A stretch of DNA of 64,000 bases, taken from positions 1-64,000 of the forward strand of contig DATCKN010000015.1 of assembly GCA_036562185.1 (NCBI GenBank), read 5' to 3'. Positions 46,033-54,761 of this stretch are shown here, piece after piece. The notes under the pieces were generated by a model. It was given only the letters and a program-made list of their open reading frames with translations, ran no database searches and was not told where the DNA came from. This stretch comes from Thermoclostridium sp036562185. Lineage in GTDB: Bacteria; Bacillota; Clostridia; DSM-8532. The first letter of the stretch is position 1, and the number at the start of each line of letters is the position of its first letter. Both the position numbers and the translations under genes were made by a program.

Positions 46033-46263
46033 GTTAAGGCCCTCCTGAATGTATATTTTTTGTGTCGAAACACTTAAAAATGTTGATTTCCATACCCTGA
46101 TTTTTTTATTATTTCCTGAATCAGTTCCTAAAATAAAAACAGATTAATATAAATATTCTATAATTATGTAAATATTTGTCATTCCGATTCTGAGTATTGT
46201 TATACTTATTGTTCATATAATTTCATCATGATATAATTGAATAAAAACAATGGAGATTGGGAT

Positions 46264-46746
46264 ATGAAATATTTAATAAGGCAAAGAGTTTTTTCGTTAC
46301 GGGACAGTTTTACAATAAAGAACGAATACGGCGAAGATTGCTTCATGGTTTACGGGAAGATTTTTTCGCTGGGTAACAAGTTGCACCTGACCGATCTTCA
46401 GGGCAGGGAATTGTACTATATTGAGCAGCGTGTTTTCCGCTTGTTGCCTGAATACACTATTTACCAGAACGGCGTTCCGGTTGCCCAGGTTAAAAAGAAT
46501 TTTACACTGTTCAGACCGAGTTTTGACATTTCAAGTGTATACGGTAACTACAATATAGACGGCAACTTTTTTGCATATGATTTCACTATTTTTAAAAACG
46601 GATCACCTGTGGCGGTTATCTCAAAAAAATGGTTCTCTTTTTCTGATACGTATGGTGTTTCGATTGACGACAATGAAGATGCGGCGTTCCTTCTGGCTTT
46701 GGTTATTGTTCTTGATCAGGTTTATCACGACGGAGATAATAAGTAA
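46264..46746 (+). CDS. LURP-one-related protein (YxjI/DUF567 family)
   Basis: About 160 residues starting MKYLIRQRVFSLRDSFTIKNEYGE, with the repeated beta-strand pattern of the LURP-one/Tubby-like barrel (MVYGKIFSLGNKLHLTD; QRVFRLLPEYTIYQNG; ISKKWFSFSDTYGVSI). A helix (EDAAFLLALVIVLDQVYHD) threads the barrel at the C terminus. Cellular role is unknown; Tubby-like barrels often bind lipids. The start is the ATG after GGAG; a TTG nine codons earlier was rejected. Transcribed divergently from the DksA-like gene. Confidence 0.85.
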   Translation: MKYLIRQRVFSLRDSFTIKNEYGEDCFMVYGKIFSLGNKLHLTDLQGRELYYIEQRVFRLLPEYTIYQNGVPVAQVKKNFTLFRPSFDISSVYGNYNIDGNFFAYDFTIFKNGSPVAVISKKWFSFSDTYGVSIDDNEDAAFLLALVIVLDQVYHDGDNK

Positions 46747-46750
46747 TTCT

Positions 46751-46783
46751 AAAAAAGCTCCTGATTTTCAGGAGCTTTTTTTA
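46751..46783. terminator. Bidirectional terminator
   Basis: A long perfect stem (AAAAAAGCTCCTGA with TCAGGAGCTTTTTT) with a 3-base loop sits between two convergent genes and has T-runs in both directions. Confidence 0.92.
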
Positions 46784-46814
46784 TAATTATTTTCAATAAA
46801 TGATGCAGAAAATT

Positions 46815-47759
46815 TTATATTGTCCACTGATCGTGCACTACGCCAATCAGATACCAGTTGCCGTCCTTTTCTTCAAATACGAGCTTAAGGCTTTCCCAAT
46901 CCATCCCGTCATATTCAGCAGTCCCTTTAAAATAGTATTCAAGCACGTGACTTCCGGCATAAACCTCAAAAACGTTATTGACAGTATTTCCCCTGCTGAC
47001 GTACTGATCATATATTACTTCATCGGCATTGAGAAAATCCTTATCATATACAAATTCGGCAACATAATCGGCAAATGTAAGCTCTATCGGATCTCCTATC
47101 CCGTCATAAACTCCCCAGGTATGGACCTTATTATCATCCAGTTTTGCTATCATTTCTTCTGCCGTAATTACAACATCTTTTTCCACTTCCACATATGTGT
47201 AAGGAGAAAAACGCACACCCTTATCCGGGTGAACAATTGAAGAAAGCAACTTCATATCTTTGTTTTTAAACGCAGTAAGTACCTTGTTTCCCAGTTCACG
47301 GATCTTCTTTTCAACCGCTTCGGGTGTATTTTCGGGTGTTCCTTTCACTGGTGCAGCCGTGGGCGCCTCGGTTACCCGGACAATATTCAGGTTATCAGGG
47401 TCTGCTGCGGAATTACGCTTAAATGTATCGTACTTTGATCCAAAGTAGAAAGCCGATCCGACAAATACGCATATTAAAACTCCTGACAGCACAGGTTTTA
47501 GAATGCCTCTTTTTTTAATTCCATAATTGCGTTTATCAACATGTTTGTTTTTACTCAACGAATACACCACCCTTTTTGTAAACTCACTGTCTAAATAATC
47601 TTCTTTTTTCAGGTAATTCTCCAAATCAACCAATATGTCATACTTTTCCCGGCATTTTCTGCAACCGTCCAAATGGATTTTTATTTTTTCCTTCTCCCCG
47701 ACTGTAACATTTCCTTCCCTGAAAGATTCCAAATCCTCTACCGACAAATGTATTCTCAT
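46815..47759 (-). CDS. Anti-sigma factor with zf-HC2 domain and long extracellular region
   Basis: A 314-residue membrane protein. The N-terminal zinc-binding anti-sigma domain has HLDGCRKCREKYD (HxxxCxxC). One membrane helix (~95-112, LKPVLSGVLICVFVGSAFYFG) is followed by a ~200-residue outer domain. That domain contains HPDKGVRFSPYTYVEVEKDVVITAEEM, a segment also seen in Firmicutes surface proteins of unknown function. It should hold the ECF sigma factor, whose gene overlaps it as ATGA, until an envelope signal arrives. Confidence 0.82.
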   Translation of the reverse strand: MRIHLSVEDLESFREGNVTVGEKEKIKIHLDGCRKCREKYDILVDLENYLKKEDYLDSEFTKRVVYSLSKNKHVDKRNYGIKKRGILKPVLSGVLICVFVGSAFYFGSKYDTFKRNSAADPDNLNIVRVTEAPTAAPVKGTPENTPEAVEKKIRELGNKVLTAFKNKDMKLLSSIVHPDKGVRFSPYTYVEVEKDVVITAEEMIAKLDDNKVHTWGVYDGIGDPIELTFADYVAEFVYDKDFLNADEVIYDQYVSRGNTVNNVFEVYAGSHVLEYYFKGTAEYDGMDWESLKLVFEEKDGNWYLIGVVHDQWTI

Positions 47760-48316
47760 CGGATATCACCCCTGTGCCTTTCCATATACTTTTCACATAT
47801 ACTCTTTTTTGCCCTCAGAACCCTCATTTTGGCTGCCTCTTCGGAAATCCCCAGTATCTCACTTATTTCAGCATAGGAAAAATCCTTAATGTACCTCAGA
47901 ATCAGCGGAATCCTCTGCTTGTCCTTTAACCTGTTGATAAGCGAAATTACTTCCAGCTGTCTTTCATTTCTTTCATAGACATTCTCTGGGTTTGTATCTC
48001 CCGGCAGATTTTTAATTTCTGAAATACCATCAAACGGAACGGTTTTAAGCTTTTTTGCTTTTTTCATGTAGCTTTTATAGGCATTTATCGCGATACGGTA
48101 TATCCACGTGGAAAACATCCATCTGTCGTCATATTTGTGAATGTTATTATAGACACGGATAAAAACCTCCTGAAGTATTTCTTCGGAGTCATGCCTTGAA
48201 CAAGTCATCTTTAAAAGGAAACTGTACAGCCTGTTTCTGTATCTGTCAACAAGTTCCTCGAATGCTTTGATTTCCCCGTTCTGTATTCTCTTTACCAGCA
48301 TCAGGTCTTCATGCAT
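47756..48316 (-). CDS. ECF-type RNA polymerase sigma factor
   Basis: About 186 residues. Region 2 is MHEDLMLVKRIQNGEIKAFEELVDRYRNRLYSF through EEILQEVFIRVYNNIHKYDDRWMFSTWIYRIAINAY; region 4 is LPLILRYIKDFSYAEISEILGISEEAAKMRVLRAKK. The frame is open further upstream, but the ATG at the family start was chosen. Its stop overlaps the anti-sigma start, so both are made together. The regulon is unknown; no ECF-type promoter was recognised upstream. Confidence 0.9.
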   Translation of the reverse strand: MHEDLMLVKRIQNGEIKAFEELVDRYRNRLYSFLLKMTCSRHDSEEILQEVFIRVYNNIHKYDDRWMFSTWIYRIAINAYKSYMKKAKKLKTVPFDGISEIKNLPGDTNPENVYERNERQLEVISLINRLKDKQRIPLILRYIKDFSYAEISEILGISEEAAKMRVLRAKKSICEKYMERHRGDIR

Positions 48317-48499
48317 GTCACCACATCCAAGTAAAATCTGTAAAGCAGGAACCATTATTGTTTTCACAAATGCTTATACTCATATTTTTATCAAAAGTAA
48401 CGTTTTTGAATTGAATTTTTTTCAGGTGAGCAAATATATAATCTGGCATTTTACGTAGTCAGGATAATCTCCATTACGCGAATAAATATATAAGATAAG

Positions 48500-48533
48500 C
48501 AAAAACCCGCTAACCTTATAATTAGCGGGTTTT
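48500..48533 (-). terminator. Terminator after tRNA-Arg
   Basis: AAAACCCGCTAA pairs with TTAGCGGGTTTT around an 8-base loop, ending in T residues in the minus direction, a few bases after the tRNA. Confidence 0.9.
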
Positions 48534-48536
48534 CTA

Positions 48537-48613
48537 TGGCGCGCCCAGCAGGAATCGAACCCACAACCTTCTGGTCCGTAGCCAGACGCTCTATCCAATT
48601 GAGCTATGAGCGC
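48537..48613 (-). tRNA. tRNA-Arg (anticodon ACG)
   Basis: A complete cloverleaf on the minus strand. The acceptor stem is GCGCTCA/TGGGCGC, the D arm GCTC/GAGC, the anticodon stem TCTGG/CCAGA with loop CTACGGA (anticodon ACG), and the T arm GTGGG-TTCGATT-CCTGC. Discriminator G is followed by an encoded CCA. It reads CGN arginine codons after A-to-I editing by TadA. Confidence 0.97.
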
Positions 48614-48635
48614 ACTATCCTGACGTGCAATATAT

Positions 48636-48664
48636 ATAATAATACAAACCTTTTAAAAAATCAA
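48636..48664 (-). promoter_or_regulatory. Promoter of tRNA-Arg
   Basis: In the minus direction TTGATT and TATTAT with a 17-base spacer, about 22 bases upstream of the tRNA 5' end. Confidence 0.6.
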
Positions 48665-48868
48665 CCGTGGTTTTAAAATATTTTCTGTCAATTTATAGTG
48701 TTAATACCAGGATATATTAGTATGTTACCATAATATATATGAACTTTGTTATTATATCAGTATTAAATTAAAAAAATATACATACCTTTACATTTCCGAA
48801 AAGAAAAAATATAATAATATTAAACAGAAAAACAGTTTTTTCAGTGGAAATGTTAATGGAGGTTTATA

Positions 48869-49033
48869 ATGCGGATTTCCGGTGTAACCTACGTAAAACG
48901 GAAGAAAAGATGGATTCCGAGATTATTGTCAGCAATAATTATAATAGTTATTGTTGCTTTGATTGCAATATTGTTTTTATTAATGTTTACAAATGTCAGA
49001 ATTCCATACATAAGTGAATGGTTAGAATCATAA
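48869..49033 (+). CDS. Small single-helix membrane protein (54 residues)
   Basis: The frame starts MRISGVTYVKRKKRWIPR, a strongly basic head, then a hydrophobic helix of about 20 residues (IIIIVIVALIAILFLLMF) and a short outer tail ending ISEWLES. GGAGG lies 6 bases before the ATG and a strong terminator follows 2 bases before the end of the stop region, so it is a complete one-gene transcription unit. The basic head would stay inside. I do not recognise the family. Confidence 0.72.
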   Translation: MRISGVTYVKRKKRWIPRLLSAIIIIVIVALIAILFLLMFTNVRIPYISEWLES

Positions 49034-49059
49034 AGCCGCAGAATTTCTGCGGCTTTTTT
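49032..49059 (+). terminator. Terminator of the small membrane protein gene
   Basis: AAGCCGCAGA pairs with TCTGCGGCTT around a 3-base loop, followed by six T residues in the plus direction, directly after the stop codon. Confidence 0.92.
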
Positions 49060-49062
49060 GGC

Positions 49063-50004
49063 CTAAAGAAGTTGCTTTCGATTTAATATTACTACAACCA
49101 CCAAAGACAGCAAGGCAGTTCCGAACAATATATAAAGCCAGCTTAACGGGCTGTTTACCAGCGGCAGATTCACATTCATTCCATAAAAGCTGAAAACGAT
49201 TGTAGGAATTGAAAGCACTATGGTTACCGATGTCAAAAATTTCATAACAATATTAAGGTTATTGGATATTACCGATGAAAACGCGTCCATCATTCCATTC
49301 ATAATAGTACTGTATATACTTGCCATTTCAATAGCCTGCTTATTCTCAATAATTGCGTCTTCCAGCAGATCCTGATCTTCTTCATACAGTTTGATATATT
49401 TACCGCGCAACAGCCTTTCCAAAACCACATCATTGGATTTTAACGAAGTTGTAAAGAATACAAGACTCTTTTCAAGCTCCAGCAGTTTAAAAAGTTCCTT
49501 ATTTCGCATTGATTTATGCAGGCTTCCCTCGAGGTATTCGGTTCTTTTATCTATTTGCCGCAGGTATTTCAAATAATCTTTTGCATTATTAAACAGGATT
49601 TGAAAAATGAATCTCGTTTTTTTATAAGTAAATAAATCCTTCACCTGTTTATTCATAAAAGGTTTCAATACCTGCGCTTCACGGGCGCATATGGATATAA
49701 AATATTCATCCCTTACAATAAGAAGGCCTAGCGGCATTGTCTCAAGCTTCAGGGTTTCTTTATCCTCATATGCATAAGGAATATCCACAATTATAAGAAT
49801 TTGATCATCCTCTACATCTATTCTCGGCTTTTCTTCATCATCAAGAGGATCTCTTAATATCTTCGGGTTTATGTCCAACTGGTTCTGAATCATGTTCAGT
49901 TCTTCCTCAGTCGGCGCTGTTATATTAATCCAGCACCCTTTTTCAATTCTATCGATTTGTACCAGCTCATTATTCTGTTCCATGGTTTTGTAAATCCGGA
50001 TCAT
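49063..50004 (-). CDS. corA: CorA-family magnesium/divalent cation transporter
   Basis: A 313-residue protein. A large N-terminal cytoplasmic domain and a long stalk helix lead to two C-terminal membrane helices (FLTSVTIVLSIPTIVFSFYG and PLSWLYILFGTALLSLVVVVIL). The signature YGMNV lies between them, the selectivity loop of the pentameric CorA channel. A positively charged end (NRKQLL) matches the family's cytoplasmic tail. No magnesium riboswitch was seen in the 200-base leader. Confidence 0.94.
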   Translation of the reverse strand: MIRIYKTMEQNNELVQIDRIEKGCWINITAPTEEELNMIQNQLDINPKILRDPLDDEEKPRIDVEDDQILIIVDIPYAYEDKETLKLETMPLGLLIVRDEYFISICAREAQVLKPFMNKQVKDLFTYKKTRFIFQILFNNAKDYLKYLRQIDKRTEYLEGSLHKSMRNKELFKLLELEKSLVFFTTSLKSNDVVLERLLRGKYIKLYEEDQDLLEDAIIENKQAIEMASIYSTIMNGMMDAFSSVISNNLNIVMKFLTSVTIVLSIPTIVFSFYGMNVNLPLVNSPLSWLYILFGTALLSLVVVVILNRKQLL

Positions 50005-50207
50005 TTTATCACCCGCCTTCTATGGAAATTACTTTACAATAATATACTAAAGATTTTTATAACTCAAGACTAATTAGACTGTAAGACAAAAAGTGCGAAA
50101 TACAAAGAAGATTTCAGCATAATACGATATTCGCAGATTTTCCTTCGGGCAGCCATGACATATTTTTAAGAGCCTGTATATACTTATCTGTTAACTTAAA
50201 GCCAATA

Positions 50208-50233
50208 AAATAGTCCGCTTTTGCGGACTATTT
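50208..50233 (-). terminator. Terminator of the GH127-GH112 operon
   Basis: AAATAGTCCGC pairs with GCGGACTATTT around TTTT, with a short T-rich tail in the minus direction, about 80 bases after the GH112 stop. The rest of this 306-base gap shows nothing recognisable. Confidence 0.8.
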
Positions 50234-50310
50234 CTTGATTCTCAAAATATTACACGGATAATATGCCGAAAAGCCTCAACTATGGAGGATCGAAATTGCA
50301 TTTGTTTCAA

Positions 50311-52497
50311 TTATACTTCAAGTATCTCAATTGCATAAGGATTAAGCTTTACTTCAATGCTCTTCCCCTTATCATCATTAATAGTTGTTGTTTCAGCATT
50401 TTCACCGTTATTTATTACAACGAGCTTTTTACTGCCCGGGAAATATGCGCATTCAGTTTTGTAATTATCTGTGATCCAATGCTGAATTCTCTGCTCATTG
50501 CCTGTGGCCCACAGTATCGCCCTGAACAGCATCCTTGTATTCTGGGGATTAAACCTGAAACCAGAGAAGTAAACACCCCTGCCGTCGACAAATTCTTTCA
50601 CTGCTATTCTTACGCTGCCGCATTTTTCAGCTAAAACCACTGTTTCTCCGTCCACGGCATATATATTATCAATTTCTGTACCAAAATCGGGAGTATCATC
50701 GGTATCTTCCATGATAAAATGGCTCTCTTGCAGTTCGTAGCCATATTTGTTCCTGGACATGGTACGGCCGATTTCCCTGTCCACACCCAGTATATGTGAC
50801 AGTTGGAAATACTGGCTGCTGAATATTGTTGCCGAAGGCTCGGCGATACCAATAAATCCGCCTCCTGCTGCAACCCATTCAGTAATTTTTGAAACAACCT
50901 CCGGATCTTTCCAGTTGTCGCCGCCGCTCCACGCACTGTCCAGTCTGCCGCAGTTGATAATTACTTTTACATCATCAGGAATTCCTTTTTCTCTTATATC
51001 ATCAAAACTTATATATTCCACATCAATGGGGAGACCTGCCAACGCTTCGTTTACATGGTTCAACTCAAGGTTCGGATGTTCATGCATATGCCCGCTGCAA
51101 ATCCATGAACGAAGTTTTCCCCAGCAGGTTAATACAGCAACTTTTCCCGGGATTGTGTATGGTTTGTCATTGTCGTGAAGCTTTCTGAGCGTTCTGAATT
51201 CATTTGCCAGCTCTTCTATGTAAGCGATGAAGTCAGGAAAATCCTTAACAAGATGCAAATACCCTCCAAGGCCTATTCTTTGCACAGGAGCGCGAAGCAA
51301 TGCACGCCTGACTTTCATCCAGAAATTCTTTGCATCAGTTGTGGGATCTCCTCCCTCCTTGAATGTTGGCTCACCCTTCAGGCCTGTCGGGAAAAGATAT
51401 GGGTGGAGGCGCAATTCGTGCGTTTCAACACCGGTTACTCCTGCACATTTTCTTGCCTCAAAAGCATTGAAAACACATTTGATTAATCCGTCGAAATTGA
51501 AATCTTTAAATCTCGGGCTGTACGGCTCAATGCCAATCCAGTGGTCATCATAAAATACATAGGCTTTCTTTCCGTATTTATGAACAAGATCAACACATTT
51601 TCTTCCGAATGAGACCACAAATTCATTCACAAAATCCATCCACGCCCTGATTTTTGTTGAAGGAACATTATGAGTATTGTTTAATAAACCTTTGTTTATG
51701 AAATCTTCGGAACATAGCTTAATTCCTGTTTTTTCCTCAAATTTCGTTATTGCATACGGGCTGACCGAAAAGTCATATGATGCCCAATCAGAGTAACGGT
51801 ACCTGAGATGTTTGGGATCATCTCCCCAGAACCAGCAAAAATTATAGAACATCGATGTAAATCTGACTACATTGGTATGCGGATGCTCTATAAGCCATTT
51901 TTCCAAAAAGCTTAGAATGAATTCCTGGGTTTCCGGGTAAATCGGATCAATTGGCATAAGGTGTTCCCTGTCACCCCAGTTGTTTGTTATGTGGTTGTAC
52001 ATCGATATGGCTTCCCATATCCTGTATGCAAGGAAGTTAACGGTATACTTGTGCCATTTTACTGCATTTTTTATTACAACTGTTCCATCTTCCCTGTTAA
52101 AATCCCAATTTTCCCCGGTAACCTCTTCCCCTGTTGTCCGGTCAAAGACCTGCCACCATTTTTTCGGATCATCATTGAAATTAACCTCGAACTGCTCCCT
52201 GAAGTATCCTCTTAAAAGATCAATCTTGACAGTACTGTCTTCGGCAATAACAGGATCAGACATGAGAAAATTCTGCTGCAGTTTGTCCCTGTTGGCTTTA
52301 GCCCAATTGTTGTCCGATCTTACAAGACATAGAGTGGAATAAATATCATATCCCGATTTCAAAATCTCGGGAGACAGAACGGTTCCATCGCTGTCTCTTA
52401 TAACATCTGCACCCCATTTTTCTGCCAGTTCCAAAGTCAAGTCCTCATATCCCGCTTCTCCGGGCAATGTAAAAAAGCCCTTGCTTTTTTCTATCAT
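50311..52497 (-). CDS. GH112 family beta-galactoside phosphorylase
   Basis: A 728-residue intracellular enzyme aligning over its whole length with the galacto-N-biose/lacto-N-biose phosphorylase family: FFTLPGEAGYEDLTLELAEKWGADVIRDSDGT at the start, VYVFYDDHWIGIEPYS-like barrel segment, GVTGVETHELRLHPYLFP, and a C-terminal beta-sandwich. GH112 members split Gal-beta-1,3-HexNAc or, in plant-degrading Clostridia, Gal-beta-1,4-rhamnose with phosphate, yielding galactose 1-phosphate. The GH127 neighbour and other pectin genes favour the galactosyl-rhamnose type, but sequence alone does not decide. GGAGG precedes the ATG. Confidence 0.9.
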   Translation of the reverse strand: MIEKSKGFFTLPGEAGYEDLTLELAEKWGADVIRDSDGTVLSPEILKSGYDIYSTLCLVRSDNNWAKANRDKLQQNFLMSDPVIAEDSTVKIDLLRGYFREQFEVNFNDDPKKWWQVFDRTTGEEVTGENWDFNREDGTVVIKNAVKWHKYTVNFLAYRIWEAISMYNHITNNWGDREHLMPIDPIYPETQEFILSFLEKWLIEHPHTNVVRFTSMFYNFCWFWGDDPKHLRYRYSDWASYDFSVSPYAITKFEEKTGIKLCSEDFINKGLLNNTHNVPSTKIRAWMDFVNEFVVSFGRKCVDLVHKYGKKAYVFYDDHWIGIEPYSPRFKDFNFDGLIKCVFNAFEARKCAGVTGVETHELRLHPYLFPTGLKGEPTFKEGGDPTTDAKNFWMKVRRALLRAPVQRIGLGGYLHLVKDFPDFIAYIEELANEFRTLRKLHDNDKPYTIPGKVAVLTCWGKLRSWICSGHMHEHPNLELNHVNEALAGLPIDVEYISFDDIREKGIPDDVKVIINCGRLDSAWSGGDNWKDPEVVSKITEWVAAGGGFIGIAEPSATIFSSQYFQLSHILGVDREIGRTMSRNKYGYELQESHFIMEDTDDTPDFGTEIDNIYAVDGETVVLAEKCGSVRIAVKEFVDGRGVYFSGFRFNPQNTRMLFRAILWATGNEQRIQHWITDNYKTECAYFPGSKKLVVINNGENAETTTINDDKGKSIEVKLNPYAIEILEV

Positions 52498-52570
52498 AAT
52501 ATACCTCCATCCTTTATATTTTTTACAGTACCTGCAATTTTTCAGCTTAAGTTTACCGATTTTTTTATTA

Positions 52571-54520
52571 TTATCTGCACCTTATCCATACCTGCATTTC
52601 CCCTTCGCCGCGATTTCCCCAGAGATAATACGGTATGGCTTTTATTCTGACAGGCATTCTTTTAATGTCCGTATATGGCCTGTACAGAGAATCATCCCCA
52701 TATTCTTCAACAGTTCTGACACCCTCTCCTGTTATAATTACAGTACCGTAGGGCAAATCACTGCCGGTTTCAATCTTTAATCCGCTGTCCGGACAAAGGG
52801 CAACGGCTGAAAGGTTCGGGCCGTTATCCGCCTCCTCAATACAGTAAACGAGCGGCCCGCGCATAATGCACACCTTTCCTGCGTTTTCTCTGACCCTTGG
52901 ATTTGATGCCATTATTTCAACAGGCATATCCATAGCAATCCTGACAATATCGCCATTATTCCATGTTCTGTTTATAAATGCATAACCGTTTTTTAACTCA
53001 TAACTTTCTTTTTCTTCGTTGATATATACCTCGAAATTTCGGCACCATGATGGTACACGCAGTGCAAGGTTAAAGACCAGTGGTTCATCCAGCGACACTG
53101 TAAAGTTTATGTCTCCATGATACGGGTATTTTGAATCCTGCCTTACTGCAACGTTTTTATCGGATATGACGGTCTCAACATTTCCCCCAATATATAAATG
53201 GATGAATAAAGTATCATGATTAACAGAATAGATATAATCACCAAGGGACATAACAAGTCTTGCAATATTGGGAGGGCAGCATGCGCAGCTAAACCATTTT
53301 TGACGCCTGGGCTTGACATGGTGCCTGCCTGGATCCTTCTCGCACGCTTCCGGCCATACTTCAAGCGGATTTACATAGAAAAATTCTTTGCCGTTTCTAG
53401 ACATTGATCCCGGCAGCAAGTTGTAGAGCACTTTCTCAATAACATCCCCATACTCGCCTGAAAGATCCATTTTAAGCATGCGATGCGCGAAGAAAACAAG
53501 CCCTATGGATGCACATGTTTCTGCATATACGGTATCGTTCGGAAGATCGTAATCAAAGGTGAAGGCTTCTCCATGGCGTGTTGAACCGATACCACCTGTT
53601 ATATACATTTGACGCTGTGTAATATTTGACCATAATCTTCTGCAGGCATCAAAAAGCTCTCTGTCGGATGTCTCATATGCTATATCAGCCATTGCACTGT
53701 ACATGTAAACAGCACGCACCGCGTGACCTACCGCTTTATCCTGAAAACGGACCGGTTTATGAGCCTGGTTATATTCGAGATCCGGGGCAGGCGCTTCTCT
53801 TTTTGTCCAGTGAGATATTTTTCGCCTTACATTCTGCCATTCGTATATGAAATAATTAGGTTCGTTACCCCGTTCATTTATAAAAAATGCGCTTAGCTTT
53901 AAATACCTCGGATCACCGGTTGCCTTATATAGCTTTACCAGTGCAAGCTCTATCTCCTGGTGGCCGGGATAACCTTTTATTTTCCCTTCTTCTGGGCCAA
54001 ATACCGAATCGATTAAATCAGCAAACCGGCAGGCAATTTTTAGAAGCTTATCTTTCCCGGTTGCTTCATAATACGCCACCGCTGCTTCTATCAAATGTCC
54101 TGCGCAATACAACTCATGGCATTCGCACAGGTTTGACCAGCGTTCCTGATCCCGGTTTATTATGTAGTATGTATCCAAATACCCGTCCGGACACTGAGCT
54201 TTTTCAATTAAATCGATCAGTTGATCGGCTGTTTTCTCAAGCTCCGGATCAGGATGGGTCATTAAACTGTGACCTACAGCTTCCAGCCATTTTGCCACAT
54301 CACTGTCCTGAAAAACAAAACCATGGAATTCTCCTTTTTCAAGCCCTGCCGCTATCTTTAAGTTTTTCACGGCATGGCTCGGTTCCGCATCGGCAACTCT
54401 GTCATTCAATGCTTCCCACTGGTATGGGATCATTGTGTCTTTAACGAGTCTGGTATAAAAGCCAAAGAAGTCATCAGCGATGGTAACATTTTTCTTTGAT
54501 ACATGTTCCATAATACTCAC
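52571..54520 (-). CDS. GH127 family beta-L-arabinofuranosidase
   Basis: About 649 residues with no signal peptide. The (alpha/alpha)6 barrel shows GFVFQDSDVAKWLEA, CPDGYLDTYY and YPGHQEIELALVKLY. The zinc-thiolate active site of GH127 is visible as YAETCASIG and FSCACCPPN, giving the glutamate and the cysteine cluster including the nucleophile cysteine. It releases beta-L-arabinofuranose from plant glycans such as extensin or pectin side chains. The start is GTG, 7 bases after AAGGAGG; an ATG three codons later is the alternative. GH112 follows 73 bases downstream in the same operon. Confidence 0.88.
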   Translation of the reverse strand: MSIMEHVSKKNVTIADDFFGFYTRLVKDTMIPYQWEALNDRVADAEPSHAVKNLKIAAGLEKGEFHGFVFQDSDVAKWLEAVGHSLMTHPDPELEKTADQLIDLIEKAQCPDGYLDTYYIINRDQERWSNLCECHELYCAGHLIEAAVAYYEATGKDKLLKIACRFADLIDSVFGPEEGKIKGYPGHQEIELALVKLYKATGDPRYLKLSAFFINERGNEPNYFIYEWQNVRRKISHWTKREAPAPDLEYNQAHKPVRFQDKAVGHAVRAVYMYSAMADIAYETSDRELFDACRRLWSNITQRQMYITGGIGSTRHGEAFTFDYDLPNDTVYAETCASIGLVFFAHRMLKMDLSGEYGDVIEKVLYNLLPGSMSRNGKEFFYVNPLEVWPEACEKDPGRHHVKPRRQKWFSCACCPPNIARLVMSLGDYIYSVNHDTLFIHLYIGGNVETVISDKNVAVRQDSKYPYHGDINFTVSLDEPLVFNLALRVPSWCRNFEVYINEEKESYELKNGYAFINRTWNNGDIVRIAMDMPVEIMASNPRVRENAGKVCIMRGPLVYCIEEADNGPNLSAVALCPDSGLKIETGSDLPYGTVIITGEGVRTVEEYGDDSLYRPYTDIKRMPVRIKAIPYYLWGNRGEGEMQVWIRCR

Positions 54521-54582
54521 GGCAAAACCTCCTTTACAGGGATTAGCGCCAATAGATCCATGCATATTGTTCCGCTGATTTA

Positions 54583-54611
54583 AGAATACTGTAATTTGGA
54601 AAGAATGTCAT
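54583..54611 (-). promoter_or_regulatory. Possible promoter of the GH127-GH112 operon
   Basis: In the minus direction ATGACA and TATTCT with a 17-base spacer, about 65 bases before the start codon. Confidence 0.45.
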
Positions 54612-54670
54612 TAGGTTTTTCTATTCAAAGTTTAGGATGAGAAAAAATATTTTTGATATTTTTGAAAAAT

Positions 54671-54702
54671 GAAAAACGGCACATGGATCAAGCCATATGC
54701 CG
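54671..54702 (-). terminator. Terminator of the hexuronate reductase gene
   Basis: CGGCACATGG pairs with CCATATGCCG with one mismatch, 6-base loop, then five T residues in the minus direction, about 60 bases after the stop. Confidence 0.82.
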
Positions 54703-54761
54703 TGCCTTATAAATTATCCGGCTCATTAATATTAACTTTTTGTTTTGATATCAACTTAATT

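Noticed and set aside
46237..46263. TTG-started extension of the LURP-one protein
   Set aside because: The ATG nine codons later has a GGAG site at good spacing and matches the family start.
50005..50200. Magnesium riboswitch upstream of corA
   Set aside because: The leader is short and AT-rich and shows no M-box-like structure.
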